Source of the DNA: Parabacteroides sp. AM08-6 | Lineage (GTDB): Bacteria > Bacteroidota > Bacteroidia > Bacteroidales > Tannerellaceae | NCBI RefSeq assembly: GCF_003473295.1 | Contig: NZ_QRMP01000002.1 | Span: 63,204-127,203, forward strand | Direction of reading: 5' to 3' | Length of the DNA: 64,000 nucleotides | In this document: positions 42,301 through 51,517 of the stretch, one piece after another | How the letters are laid out: each line of letters opens with the position of its first letter | How positions within the stretch are numbered: position 1 is the first letter of the stretch | Position numbers and translations under genes: made by a program | The notes under the pieces: generated by a model | What the model saw: the letters and a program-made list of their open reading frames with translations, nothing else | Told to the model about the DNA's origin: nothing | The model's database searches: none

Positions 42301-44838
42301 ATGAAAGAAAAACTACTTTACTTTGTGCTGATACTGTTTATGTCTGTGCCGGTTTTTGCACAGCGTAGTACAGCTCCGGCTACTTTTACAATTAAGGGGC
42401 AAGTAGTCGACTCTCTTATAAATGAGTCTGTTCCCTATGCTACTTTGCGGATAGTATTAGCGTCTGACCCGCAGAATTCTGTGAAATTGCTGGCATGCGA
42501 TGAGGATGGAAAATTCACTGCCACGATGGATAAACCCGGTAAGTATGTGGCGACGATTGAATCGATGGGTAAAATTACGGTACATGAAACATTTACCCTG
42601 GTCGAGAACAAGAAAACGTTTGATTTCGGTAAGATTTTTATGGCTGACGATACCCAGAAATTGGGTGAAGTAACCGTAATTGCTCAAAAACCTTTGGTGA
42701 AGGTGGAAGTTGATAAACTGACATATAGTTTGGAAGATGACCCCGAAACTCCAACCAGCAACGCTTTGGATATGTTCCGCAAGGTTCCGATGTTGACGGT
42801 TGACGGGGAAGAGAAAATCCAGCTGAAAGGTTCTTCTAATTATAAAATTCATATGAACGGCAAACCTTCCAATTTGTTGAGTGGTGAGAATGCTTCCGAA
42901 GTGTTGAAGAGCATGCCGGCCAGTTCAATCAAAAGTATTGAAGTCATCACAGACCCTGGTTCCAAGTATGATGCCGAAGGTGTAGGTGGAATTATCAATA
43001 TTATTACAGCTAAAAATGCGTTGGAAGGATTTACTGCTACTGTACGTGCAAATGCCACTACTTTCGGTAGTTTCGGTGGTGGCGGCTATGTCTCATTGAA
43101 AACCGGCAAACTGGGACTTACTGCCAATTATGGATATAATAAGCGTAATTCTCCTTGGAATGATTCTTACTCGGAGAGAACGATGGATAAAGATAATTTG
43201 ACACAGTCTTCTACTTTATTGAAAGAAAATGGACGTGCTAAAAATAAAGGGCCTTTCCAATTTGGCGATTTGCAAGCAAGTTATGAATTTGATACATTAA
43301 ACCTGTTGAGTGTCAGCGGTAGATTGTTCCGCGGAAACATGACAAACTTGTCTGAACTTTCGGCAGAGCTTAACACTATAGATGAGTTCGGCCATATTTC
43401 GTCGGACCCTTTTTATAAATATAAGCGGAATAGTAGTTCTGAAAGAACTTTCGGCTCGACCGATATGAATGTGGATTTCCAACATTCTACAAGTAAAAAA
43501 GATGAATTGCTGACCTTGTCTTATCGTTTCAGCACTTCTCCGAATGACAATGAAGGCTTGACGGAATTATCCGATGTAGTAAATTATTATTTGGCAAAAG
43601 AATATCCGAAGTTGAATCTAAATGATGCCTCCACGACGGAACATACCGCTCAGGTTGATTATACGACTCCGATATGGAAAAATCAGACGCTTGAAACCGG
43701 TGTGAAATATATTAATCGGCAAAGCAAGAGTAATACGGTAGAGCAAATTTATAATGATTCCTTGAAAATATGGGAAGACCGTTCACGTGATAATAGTAAG
43801 TTCCGCCATACGCAGCATATTTATGCTGTGTATTTAGGTTATCTCCTGAATTTCAACAAGTTTGGAGTCAAGGCTGGTGTTCGCGCGGAAGGAACAAGTT
43901 TGAACGTGAAGTTTGCTAAAAAACCGGATATGGATTTCAGCACAAGTTATTTTGATGTCGTACCCAATGCGGTCTTGACTTACAAATTGGATGATGCTTC
44001 CCAGCTTCGTTTAGGTTATAATATGCGTATTCAACGTCCCGGTATATGGTTCTTGAACCCTTATATAAATGATGTGAATCCGCAGTATATTTCACAGGGT
44101 AATCCTAATTTGGATTCGGAAAAGAGTAATAATGTAAACCTGAATTATGGTAATTTTACTCAGACTCTCAATTTTAATGCGAGTCTGAATTATACATTTG
44201 TGAATAACGCGATAGATCAATATACCACGATAGCGGATTACCCTTCTGATAATCCGTTTTCTCAGTACAATGGTGCTCTTTGGAGTACGTATGGGAACAT
44301 CGGAAAGAGACAGCAGATAGGCTTGTATCTTTATGGTAGTTGGAATCCTATACCTTTGATACGAATAACGGTGAACGGTGGAGGAAACTACACGGATTTG
44401 AAAAGTCCGGAATTGAATATATCCAACAGTGGTTTCAGTGGAAATGTATTTTCACAATTGGAATTTAATTTGCCTAAAGATTTTCGTATTAACGGATATG
44501 GAGGGGCTTATAGCCCTTGGATACAATTGCAGGGAAAAGGCTCCACCTCTTATTTTGCAGGTTTAAGTATTAATAAAGATTTTCTGGAAAAGAATTTGTC
44601 TGTTTCCTTAAGTGCGCAAAACCCTTTCTGGCGAGATATGAAATGGGAGAATACAACTGAAGGTGTAGGTTTTATGAATAAGTCTACCAACTGGCGTTCT
44701 GCCCGGGAATTCCGTCTGAGCGTCTCATATCGTTTTGGTTCGATGAAAGGACAAATCAAGAAAGTACGCCGAGGCATTAGCAATGATGATATGAAGGGAG
44801 GCGAAAGTGACAGCAGCGGTGGCGAACAAAGTATGTAA
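42301..44838 (+). CDS. Outer-membrane beta-barrel protein with carboxypeptidase-regulatory-like domain
   Basis: 845 residues, TonB-dependent-receptor-like. Signal peptide ends FAQR (about residue 21). A CarboxypepD_reg/peptidase-like Ig domain spans about 28-110 (FTIKGQVVDSLINESVPYAT). The plug-like region (about 125-235) includes VEVDKLTYSLEDDPETPTSN and IEVITDPGSKYDAEGVGGII. The rest is a large barrel of the OMP_b-brl_3 type. After the last barrel strand (VSYRFGSMKGQ) there is a charged tail rich in Ser, Gly and Asp. No SusD partner is adjacent, so it is not a standard glycan importer. Its cargo is unknown. Confidence 0.88.
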   Translation: MKEKLLYFVLILFMSVPVFAQRSTAPATFTIKGQVVDSLINESVPYATLRIVLASDPQNSVKLLACDEDGKFTATMDKPGKYVATIESMGKITVHETFTLVENKKTFDFGKIFMADDTQKLGEVTVIAQKPLVKVEVDKLTYSLEDDPETPTSNALDMFRKVPMLTVDGEEKIQLKGSSNYKIHMNGKPSNLLSGENASEVLKSMPASSIKSIEVITDPGSKYDAEGVGGIINIITAKNALEGFTATVRANATTFGSFGGGGYVSLKTGKLGLTANYGYNKRNSPWNDSYSERTMDKDNLTQSSTLLKENGRAKNKGPFQFGDLQASYEFDTLNLLSVSGRLFRGNMTNLSELSAELNTIDEFGHISSDPFYKYKRNSSSERTFGSTDMNVDFQHSTSKKDELLTLSYRFSTSPNDNEGLTELSDVVNYYLAKEYPKLNLNDASTTEHTAQVDYTTPIWKNQTLETGVKYINRQSKSNTVEQIYNDSLKIWEDRSRDNSKFRHTQHIYAVYLGYLLNFNKFGVKAGVRAEGTSLNVKFAKKPDMDFSTSYFDVVPNAVLTYKLDDASQLRLGYNMRIQRPGIWFLNPYINDVNPQYISQGNPNLDSEKSNNVNLNYGNFTQTLNFNASLNYTFVNNAIDQYTTIADYPSDNPFSQYNGALWSTYGNIGKRQQIGLYLYGSWNPIPLIRITVNGGGNYTDLKSPELNISNSGFSGNVFSQLEFNLPKDFRINGYGGAYSPWIQLQGKGSTSYFAGLSINKDFLEKNLSVSLSAQNPFWRDMKWENTTEGVGFMNKSTNWRSAREFRLSVSYRFGSMKGQIKKVRRGISNDDMKGGESDSSGGEQSM

Positions 44839-44859
44839 ACATATAAATCGATAAATGTG

Positions 44860-44892
44860 AAAATCCGGCAAACATCTTCGCCGGATTTTTTT
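44860..44892 (+). terminator. Terminator of the 845-residue barrel gene
   Basis: AAAATCCGGC (44860-44869) and GCCGGATTTT (44880-44889), a perfect 10-bp stem followed by T residues. Confidence 0.9.
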
Positions 44893-44942
44893 ATGTTTAG
44901 CTGATTTTCAAGAAAAGTAGGGTGGTGAAGGAATAATTTGTG

Positions 44943-44950
44943 TACTTTTG
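44943..44950 (+). promoter_or_regulatory. -7 promoter element of the phosphodiesterase gene
   Basis: TACTTTTG; the start codon is 54 bp downstream. Confidence 0.6.
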
Positions 44951-45004
44951 TTTATCCCTTCAGCGAGAAGGGATAAAAAGATTAATCTTTTATTTGAGAT
45001 ACAC

Positions 45005-45907
45005 ATGAAAACAGGAAAATTTATTTTGATTCTGGCTTGTTTGATGTTATGCGCCGATGCATCATTTGCCGCAAAGTGGAAAGCTAAACATGTCGTTTTG
45101 ATTGGTTTGGACGGTTGGGGCGCTTATAGTGTGGAAAAAGCCGAGATGCCGAATGTGAAAAAGCTGATGGCCGAAGGTTCTTATACGTTGAAAAAACGTT
45201 CGGTTCTGCCCTCTTCGAGCGCTGTCAATTGGGGTTCAATGTATATGGGAGCAGGACCTGAACTGCACGGATATACCGAATGGGGTTCGCGTACACCGGA
45301 ATTGCCCTCGCGCGTAGTGGATAAAGACGGTATTTTCCCTACCGTATTCGGATTGCTCCGGCAAGCAGCACCCAAAGCTGAAATCGGGTGTATTTGCGAA
45401 TGGGACGGTATTCGGTATGTGGTGGATACGTTGGCTCTGAATTACGACAAACATGTAGCCGAAGCTTCTGAAAATCCGAAAGCAACAGTCCGTTATGCTG
45501 TCGATTATATCAAGAAAGCACATCCTACATTAGTCAATATTGTTTTTGACGAACCGGACCATGTAGGTCATTCCGAAGGGCATGATACTCCGGCTTATTA
45601 CCGGAAGCTGACTGAGTTGGACGGCTATATAGGTGAGATTATCCAAGCTGTCAAAGATGCCGGAATGCTGAATGAAACAATCTTTATCGTAACGGCCGAC
45701 CATGGTGGTATTAATAAAGGGCACGGAGGCAAAACGATGGCCGAGATGGAAACCGCTTTTATCATTTCCGGAAAGGGCGTTAAGAAAGGATATGAATTTA
45801 CAGAAAGCATGATGCAATTTGATTGTGCATCTACTATCGCCTATATTTTTGGGTTGAAACAACCGCAAGTTTGGATTGGACGTCCGATGAAGCAGGTATT
45901 TAAATGA
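45005..45907 (+). CDS. Secreted alkaline phosphatase superfamily (nucleotide pyrophosphatase/phosphodiesterase-like)
   Basis: About 300 residues from the ATG of MKTGKFILI, signal peptide ending SFAAK. An upstream ATG lies within the promoter region. The metal-binding Asp is in VLIGLDGWGAYS, the nucleophile is in LPSSSAVNWGSMYMG, and further ligands are in DEPDHVGHSEGHD and VTADHGGINKGHGG. These are the hallmarks of the NPP branch of the alkaline phosphatase superfamily. It is probably a periplasmic phosphodiesterase acting on nucleotides or glycerophosphodiesters. Confidence 0.9.
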   Translation: MKTGKFILILACLMLCADASFAAKWKAKHVVLIGLDGWGAYSVEKAEMPNVKKLMAEGSYTLKKRSVLPSSSAVNWGSMYMGAGPELHGYTEWGSRTPELPSRVVDKDGIFPTVFGLLRQAAPKAEIGCICEWDGIRYVVDTLALNYDKHVAEASENPKATVRYAVDYIKKAHPTLVNIVFDEPDHVGHSEGHDTPAYYRKLTELDGYIGEIIQAVKDAGMLNETIFIVTADHGGINKGHGGKTMAEMETAFIISGKGVKKGYEFTESMMQFDCASTIAYIFGLKQPQVWIGRPMKQVFK

Positions 45908-45914
45908 TAAATAC

Positions 45915-47054
45915 TTAGTAATTCATAATAATGAGGTGTTCCGCATTTTTATCGTTCCGGTTCATAAAGCTGACGAGGTATTTTTTGTCGAAAGCCTGAA
46001 TGTTTAGTCCTCTATCGAAATAGAGAGAGGAGATGAGCGGGGTGTTTTTTATCACCATCATCCATTTTGCCTGACAGTTGTACAGGTAATTGGCCAGACG
46101 TCTCTGCTCTCTTTCGGTAAAGGAGTTTTGGGAATAGGTACTGAACTCCGAGTCGTAAGGCGGGTCCAGGAAGATGAAATCGTTTTCCGTCGGATTATGC
46201 CGGGTTAGAAAAGTTTCGAAATCCAGATTCTCGATGGTTGTATCCTGCAAGTGGTCGAGTAATGGTTTCGATTGGTAATATTCCTTTTTCTTTTTGAGGG
46301 TTTTGCCGTTGTAACCGATACCGCCATAAGGAACGTTGAACTCTCCCTTGTCATTGTAACGGAACATTCCGCTATAGGAATAATTCCGGATGAAAAGGAA
46401 CAGGGCGGAGTGTAGTTCCGGATATTTCTCTTTTATATCCTCCCGGTTATACAGGTATCTGAAATACATATAGAGGGCGCTTTTGAATGCAGTCTCTATA
46501 TTGTTGTATAAATCCTCATCGGGAAGTTTGTTCTTTTGTTCTTCGATAACCTTCATGCGTAGTAGTTTCCGTACGAGGTTTTTTTTGAATTCATTGATAA
46601 GAACCTGTTTGTCGAAAAGGATGTCCGAAGGGATAATCCCTTTAATAGAGCCATCTTCCTTCTTGACATACCAGTTAATTGTCTCCTTCAGCTCTTCTTG
46701 GGCAATGGTGTCGGAGCGATAGCATTTGTAGGTTTCTCCCAAATGCTTGTGCGCCAGAAAATAATCCGTCATATTGTCCCAAGCATCGATAATGGCATCT
46801 ACATATTTGTAGAAATCCGGATTCTCTTGTGCTATGTTCTGATATAAAGAAATCAGTTCGTCTGATTTGTCGTTGATAAAATAATGTTCGGCATTCAGGG
46901 ACATATAAACAGAACCGCCTCCGACAAAAGGTTCGAAATAATTTGTGAATGTATCCGGTAAGCAGGGAACAATATATTTAATTTCTTTTTCTTTACCACC
47001 CGCCCATTTCAGGAGGGGTTTCAGATGATTGAAATTAGCAGCAAGATTAGCCAT
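45915..47054 (-). CDS. Orphan N6-adenine DNA methylase (Dam/D12 class)
   Basis: About 379 residues. I start at the ATG of MANLAANFNHLKPLLK because the -7 box lies at 47080-47087; an upstream ATG would overlap the divergent promoter. The D12-class motifs are intact: LLKWAGGKEKEI (SAM-binding, about residues 14-25), EPFVGGGSVYMSL, and the catalytic DPPYDSEF after FIFL. It is longer than Dam (about 280), with a central helical insert of some 100 residues. No restriction gene is nearby. The target could be GATC or another A-containing site. Confidence 0.92.
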   Translation of the reverse strand: MANLAANFNHLKPLLKWAGGKEKEIKYIVPCLPDTFTNYFEPFVGGGSVYMSLNAEHYFINDKSDELISLYQNIAQENPDFYKYVDAIIDAWDNMTDYFLAHKHLGETYKCYRSDTIAQEELKETINWYVKKEDGSIKGIIPSDILFDKQVLINEFKKNLVRKLLRMKVIEEQKNKLPDEDLYNNIETAFKSALYMYFRYLYNREDIKEKYPELHSALFLFIRNYSYSGMFRYNDKGEFNVPYGGIGYNGKTLKKKKEYYQSKPLLDHLQDTTIENLDFETFLTRHNPTENDFIFLDPPYDSEFSTYSQNSFTEREQRRLANYLYNCQAKWMMVIKNTPLISSLYFDRGLNIQAFDKKYLVSFMNRNDKNAEHLIIMNY

Positions 47055-47079
47055 AGGTGAATGATGTTTCTTTTCCCGG

Positions 47080-47087
47080 CAAATGTA
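47080..47087 (-). promoter_or_regulatory. -7 promoter element of the Dam-like methylase
   Basis: CAAATGTA is TACATTTG on the minus strand, 25 bp before the start codon. It supports the start at 47054. Confidence 0.6.
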
Positions 47088-47179
47088 GCAATAATATTGG
47101 AACCGTCCATACAAGAAATTTTCCTGTCGGATAATTTCGTTGGAAATAGCTTCCCGGTGTTTTATCAGTGATTGCATAC

Positions 47180-47196
47180 GTTCAATTCGATTGAAC
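47180..47196. promoter_or_regulatory. Palindromic operator-like site before the FecCD permease gene
   Basis: GTTCAAT-TCG-ATTGAAC (47180-47196) is a perfect 7-bp inverted repeat in the -30 region of the permease promoter. It is well placed for a repressor dimer. Confidence 0.5.
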
Positions 47197-47209
47197 AATT
47201 AAAAAGCAT

Positions 47210-47217
47210 TATCTTTG
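47210..47217 (+). promoter_or_regulatory. -7 promoter element of the FecCD permease, adjacent to ATG
   Basis: TATCTTTG ends 5 bp before the ATG at 47223, so the message would be almost leaderless. A TTG at 47191 lies 16 bp upstream. Confidence 0.6.
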
Positions 47218-47222
47218 CGGTC

Positions 47223-48257
47223 ATGAATAAACAAGCCCTGTTTTTTTATCCGTTATTGGTATGTATCCTGTTCGTTTTGTTTGCAGGTGGTTTGGTATAT
47301 GGAGCTGTTTCCATACCGGTGGAGAGTGTTGTCAATATTTTGATGGGGCATGACACGGAGCGTCAGGCTTGGCAAAATATTGTATTACAGTCTCGTTTTC
47401 CACAGGCAGTAACGGCTCTTTTGGCGGGAGCTTCGCTGGCTGTCAGTGGCTTATTATTGCAGACGTTATTCCGTAATCCACTGGCAGGGCCTTCTATTTT
47501 AGGAATTAGCGATGGGGCGAACTTGGGAGTGGCTGCTATTTTGCTCTATTTCGGCGGGTCCATGAATTTGATTGCGGATTGGCCTATCAGCGGTTATGTG
47601 GCTGTGATAATGGCTGCATTTTGTGGGGCCGGTTGCATATTGGGATTGATTATCTACTTTTCGGCTAAAGTGAAAAATAATGTGATGTTGCTGATTATCG
47701 GGATTATGATTGGATATTTGGCTTCTTCGCTTATTTCAGTTTTGAACTATTATGCGTCGACGGATAAGGTTCATGCTTTTGTGATGTGGGGATTGGGTAA
47801 TTTCTCCGGTGTCTCTTTGCAACAGTTACCTTATTTTCTTTTGTTTACTTTAGCAGGACTGTTTCTTGCCATCCTATTGATAAAACCGCTGAATGCTCTT
47901 TTGCTGGGCGAAATGTATGCGGCTAATTTGGGTATTAAGATTAAACGGACCCGTATCTTGATTTTGTTGTGTACCGGATTATTGACTGCAACAACGACTG
48001 CTTTTTGTGGGCCGATTTCTTTTATCGGATTGGCTGTTCCGCATATTGCACGTTTGATGCTCGGTTCTTCCAATCATAAAATGTTGGTTCCGGTTACATT
48101 ATTGACCGGTTCTTGCATTGCTTTACTCTGTAACTTATTGATGGTACTGCCGGGTACGAACAATATATTGCCTTTGAATGCGGTTACTCCAATGTTGGGC
48201 GCTCCTGTGATTATTTATGTGATTGTAAACCGGAAAAATATTCAGTACTTTGACTAA
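47223..48257 (+). CDS. FecCD/BtuC-type ABC importer permease
   Basis: About 344 residues from the ATG of MNKQALFFY. Ten hydrophobic segments and the motif LLQTLFRNPLAGPSILGISDGANLGV identify the FecCD permease family for ferric siderophores, heme or cobalamin. FCGPISFIGLAVPHIARLMLG is the coupling region. The ATPase starts 7 bp downstream. No substrate-binding protein gene is in the operon, which instead continues into a MATE pump. No cobalamin riboswitch fits between the promoter and start, since that gap is 5 bp. Iron-siderophore uptake is thus somewhat favoured. Confidence 0.9.
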   Translation: MNKQALFFYPLLVCILFVLFAGGLVYGAVSIPVESVVNILMGHDTERQAWQNIVLQSRFPQAVTALLAGASLAVSGLLLQTLFRNPLAGPSILGISDGANLGVAAILLYFGGSMNLIADWPISGYVAVIMAAFCGAGCILGLIIYFSAKVKNNVMLLIIGIMIGYLASSLISVLNYYASTDKVHAFVMWGLGNFSGVSLQQLPYFLLFTLAGLFLAILLIKPLNALLLGEMYAANLGIKIKRTRILILLCTGLLTATTTAFCGPISFIGLAVPHIARLMLGSSNHKMLVPVTLLTGSCIALLCNLLMVLPGTNNILPLNAVTPMLGAPVIIYVIVNRKNIQYFD

Positions 48258-48264
48258 AGAGGTT

Positions 48265-49287
48265 ATGATGCAAACACCTGTGATAGAAACGAATAATCTT
48301 TGTATCGGTTACCGGTTGAAAGGTGGTAAACGAAAGACTGTCCATGAAGGTTTGAATTTACGGTTGTTTTCCGGCGAGGTGACTTGCCTGTTGGGATTAA
48401 ACGGGGCAGGAAAATCAACTTTATTGCGGACTTTATGCGGATTTCAGCCACCTCTTGGCGGGGAGATATGTTTGATGGGAAAACCTTTGTCGGATTATTC
48501 GCAAGTCAACTTTTCATTGACTGTAGGTGTTGTGTTAACGGAAAAAACGAATGCCGGCGGTATAACTGTCTACGAATTAGTTTCTTTAGGACGTCATCCT
48601 TATACGGGTTTCTTCGGTCAATTGAAGCAACAAGATCGGGATATTGTCGAGCAATCGCTGGAAGCGACGGGAATTGCTCATAAAGCACATAACTATGTCT
48701 CGGAACTTAGCGACGGAGAACGGCAGAAAGCTATGATAGCTAAAGCTTTGGCTCAGCAGTGTCCGATTATTTTGCTGGATGAGCCGACTGCTTTTCTGGA
48801 TGTGACAAGCCGGATTGAAACAATGGTGTTGCTGCATAAATTGGCAGTGGAACAGGGAAAAACTATTTTGTTGTCAACCCATGACCTTGATTTAGCTATT
48901 CAAATGGGAGATTGTTTGTGGCTTCAGGAAAAGGGACGTCCGATGGCTTGCGGAACACCTGAAGACCTTATTATGAGTGGTGCGTTTGAATCTTTCTTCG
49001 GAAAAGAGGGAATTGTGTTCGACCCGTCGACCGGAAAGCTGAATACGGAAACTCCAACTTCACCTATTGGAGTGGAAGGGGATTTTATAGTCTCTTATTG
49101 GGTTGGGAATGCGCTGATACGGAACGGTTTTCGTCCTTCTCCCGTAAAAGACGGACAGGTGAATATCAATTGCCAGACTGCTCGTCAACTGGAGATGACA
49201 TTTCCGGATGGGCAAACGAAGGTAATGCCGGACGTATCCGCGTTGATAAAGGAAATAAAGTGCATGAATAAACAGAAAAACGAATAA
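48265..49287 (+). CDS. FecE/BtuD-type ABC importer ATPase with C-terminal extension
   Basis: About 340 residues from the ATG of MMQTPVIETNN; a TTG 15 bp upstream is less likely. Walker A is GLNGAGKST (about residues 48-56), signature LSDGERQKAMIAKALAQ, Walker B IILLDEPTAFLD and H-loop STHDLDL. A standard FecE ATPase ends near 250-260; here about 85 further residues form an extra domain (VSYWVGNALIRNGFRPSPVK). It couples to the permease just upstream. What the extension does is unknown; regulation or substrate sensing is possible. Confidence 0.9.
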   Translation: MMQTPVIETNNLCIGYRLKGGKRKTVHEGLNLRLFSGEVTCLLGLNGAGKSTLLRTLCGFQPPLGGEICLMGKPLSDYSQVNFSLTVGVVLTEKTNAGGITVYELVSLGRHPYTGFFGQLKQQDRDIVEQSLEATGIAHKAHNYVSELSDGERQKAMIAKALAQQCPIILLDEPTAFLDVTSRIETMVLLHKLAVEQGKTILLSTHDLDLAIQMGDCLWLQEKGRPMACGTPEDLIMSGAFESFFGKEGIVFDPSTGKLNTETPTSPIGVEGDFIVSYWVGNALIRNGFRPSPVKDGQVNINCQTARQLEMTFPDGQTKVMPDVSALIKEIKCMNKQKNE

Positions 49288-49293
49288 TTGATT

Positions 49294-50646
49294 ATGACAA
49301 ACGAAATAACTGCGCGACTGGAACATGAAAAAATTAGCCGGTTATTGCTGCATTATGCGATACCTGCCGTAATAGGCACGATGGTAAACTCCTTATACAA
49401 TATCGTAGACCGTATCTTTATCGGTCAGGGGGTGGGGCCTTTGGCAATGGCCGGTTTGACGCTGACATTTCCTATTTTGTTTTTTCTACAAGCTTTCGGT
49501 ATGCTTGTCGGGGCTGGTGCAGCGACCCGTGTTTCCATTTATTTAGGGCGAAAAGAGAATGAAATGGCGGAAAAGGTGTTGGGTAATGCTTTTACGCTGA
49601 CTTTTATTTTTTCAGCTTTGACCATTATCCCCAGTATGCTTTTCCTGAAAGATATGTTGTTTTGGTTTGGAGGAAGTGAACAGACGATACCTTATGCTGA
49701 AGACTATCTTTATATTGCTATTCCGGGAAATTTATTAGCATCACTAAGTTTTGGCTTCAATGCCGTTATGCGTGCTTCCGGTTACCCGAAAAAGGCAATG
49801 ATAACAATGATGATTGGTGCTGTAATGAATGTTATTCTCGATCCGATATTTATCTTCTGGTTTGATATGGGGATTCAAGGGGCGGCAATTGCTACGGTTA
49901 TTTCAATGGCTGTCAGTGCCACGTATGTGATGAGCCATTTTGTGAGCAAGGAAAGTATTGTCCGTTTTCATGTAAAATATTTTAAGCTGGAATGGTATGT
50001 CGTTTGGACTATTCTGACGATTGGAGTATCTCCTTTTGCCATGCAGCTGGCTGGTAGCTTGGTGACCGTTATCCAGAATTATGCTTTAAAGGAGCATGGG
50101 GGAGATTTGGCTCTTGGAGCAAATGGTATCATCGCCAGTGTGGGCATGTTGCTTGTAATGTTGATTATCGGTATCGCGCAGGGAATGCAACCGATTGTCG
50201 GATTTAATTACGGTGCCGGTCTGTACAAACGGGTACAAGAGACGCTTCGATTGGTGATTGTTACGGCAACGGTTATTATGGGAATTGGTTGTTTGTGCAG
50301 TATCGTGTTTCCGAAAATAATAGCGCGTGCATTTACCGGTGACCCTGAATTGCTCGATGTGACAGCCAATGGTTTGCGGATAAGTTTGTTTGTATTCGTA
50401 TTGGTTGGTTCGCAGATTTCAATCAGTCAGTTTTTCCAGAGTATCGGGATTGCTTGGAAAGCAATGTTTTTGAGTTTGAGTCGTCAGGTGTTATTCCTGA
50501 TACCGGCTATTTTGGTTTTTCCTCATTTCTGGGGATTGGACGGGGTTTGGTATGCAGCTCCATTCTCTGATTTTGTAGCCGCTGCAACTGCTTGGTTATT
50601 TTTGTGGTATCATGTTAAAAACATGAAAAGTAAGATGTCGGATTGA
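49294..50646 (+). CDS. MATE family multidrug efflux transporter
   Basis: 450 residues from the ATG of MTNEITARLEHEK; a TTG 6 bp upstream is less likely. Twelve hydrophobic segments and MATE hallmarks VIGTMVNSLYNIVDRIFIGQG, FGFNAVMRASGYPK and GIAQGMQPIVGFNYGAG. It exports drugs or metabolites using Na+ or H+. It starts 6 bp after the ABC ATPase stop, so it is probably in the same operon as the importer, an unusual pairing. Confidence 0.92.
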   Translation: MTNEITARLEHEKISRLLLHYAIPAVIGTMVNSLYNIVDRIFIGQGVGPLAMAGLTLTFPILFFLQAFGMLVGAGAATRVSIYLGRKENEMAEKVLGNAFTLTFIFSALTIIPSMLFLKDMLFWFGGSEQTIPYAEDYLYIAIPGNLLASLSFGFNAVMRASGYPKKAMITMMIGAVMNVILDPIFIFWFDMGIQGAAIATVISMAVSATYVMSHFVSKESIVRFHVKYFKLEWYVVWTILTIGVSPFAMQLAGSLVTVIQNYALKEHGGDLALGANGIIASVGMLLVMLIIGIAQGMQPIVGFNYGAGLYKRVQETLRLVIVTATVIMGIGCLCSIVFPKIIARAFTGDPELLDVTANGLRISLFVFVLVGSQISISQFFQSIGIAWKAMFLSLSRQVLFLIPAILVFPHFWGLDGVWYAAPFSDFVAAATAWLFLWYHVKNMKSKMSD

Positions 50647-50716
50647 ACCTTTTGAGTGCTTGATTGTCTTCTATATGATAGTTGACTAAAAGTTAAAACT
50701 AAAAGAATAATGATGT

Positions 50717-51310
50717 ATGAAAAAGGTATTATTATTACTGGCAGTCCTGCTCTTTAGTGCAGGTACAATGATGGCCCAGCAGGATAAAGCAGCCGAAAAG
50801 GCTGCGAAGGACGCAGAGAAGGCTGCAAAGAAAGCAGCAAAAGAAGCACAGAAGCTTGCGGAAGAGGCTGAACAAATGGCATTGTTTGAACAAGGTATAC
50901 AGGCCTTAAGCAATAAGGATTTTGTGTTGGAAGCAGACCGTGTGGAGTTTAAACGCGGACGTTTTGCGTATGTTACTCCCAGTACGAATTTTATATCGAT
51001 GCAGGGAGACAAAGCGACCATCCAGTTGGCTTTCAACGGGGTTGTTAACGGACCTAACGGTATCGGAGGAATTACAGTGGATGGTTCCGCTACCAATGTA
51101 GTGATGAAGACAGACAAAAAAGGCAATGTCACTTTGAATATGATGGTACAGGGAGTAGCTGTTTCGGCAACTGTAACGATTCGCATGGTGTACGGTACGA
51201 ATAAATGTACGGCAACTGTAAGTCCGAATTTCAACAGCAATCGTGTTTCATTCACCGGTTACTTATATCCGTCTGATCAGTCAAACGTATTTAAAGGGCA
51301 TCCCCTTTAA
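50717..51310 (+). CDS. DUF4251 domain-containing exported protein
   Basis: 197 residues, signal peptide ending MMAQQ. A strongly charged Ala/Lys/Glu coiled coil covers about residues 24-55 (EKAAKKAAKEAQKLAEEAEQ). The DUF4251 domain follows (about 62-190): FVLEADRVEFKRG, STNFISMQGDKATIQLAFN, GYLYPS near the end. The family is Bacteroidetes-specific and of unknown function, probably a periplasmic or outer-membrane lipid-face protein. It ends in its own terminator. Confidence 0.82.
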   Translation: MKKVLLLLAVLLFSAGTMMAQQDKAAEKAAKDAEKAAKKAAKEAQKLAEEAEQMALFEQGIQALSNKDFVLEADRVEFKRGRFAYVTPSTNFISMQGDKATIQLAFNGVVNGPNGIGGITVDGSATNVVMKTDKKGNVTLNMMVQGVAVSATVTIRMVYGTNKCTATVSPNFNSNRVSFTGYLYPSDQSNVFKGHPL

Positions 51311-51329
51311 AAGAAAATGATAATAAGGG

Positions 51330-51370
51330 AAAAGAGTGTCGGGATTGAAAAAATTTTGGCACTCTTTTTT
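51330..51370 (+). terminator. Terminator of the DUF4251 gene
   Basis: AAAAGAGTGTC pairs with GGCACTCTTTT across an 18-nt loop, with one wobble, followed by a run of T. Confidence 0.85.
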
Positions 51371-51457
51371 TTGTTTTCATTTGGTTTTGTAATAATTGGG
51401 TGTAGGTTGTTAGAAATAAGTCTGTGGATAGTAAAAATCTATTCTGTTTTTCTTTTA

Positions 51458-51491
51458 TTTGTCCCGGATACAAAGATATTTTGTAGATTTG
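51458..51491 (+). promoter_or_regulatory. Promoter of the GroES-like gene
   Basis: TTTG (51458-51461), 22-bp spacer, TAGATTTG (51484-51491). The start is 26 bp further on. Confidence 0.65.
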
Positions 51492-51517
51492 TTCTCATAA
51501 ATCATATATAAGGAGTC

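Noticed and set aside
47055..47198. Longer start for the Dam-like methylase (ATG at 47198)
   Set aside because: The extra 48 codons contain the gene's own -7 box (47080-47087) and overlap the divergent permease promoter; the methylase family starts near LLKWAGGK.
47172..47222. Longer start for the FecCD permease (ATG at 47172)
   Set aside because: The 17 extra residues contain the promoter box and the palindrome, and the membrane protein begins naturally at MNKQALFFY.
47210..47223. Cobalamin riboswitch before the FecCD permease
   Set aside because: There are only 5 bp between the promoter box and the ATG, leaving no room for one.
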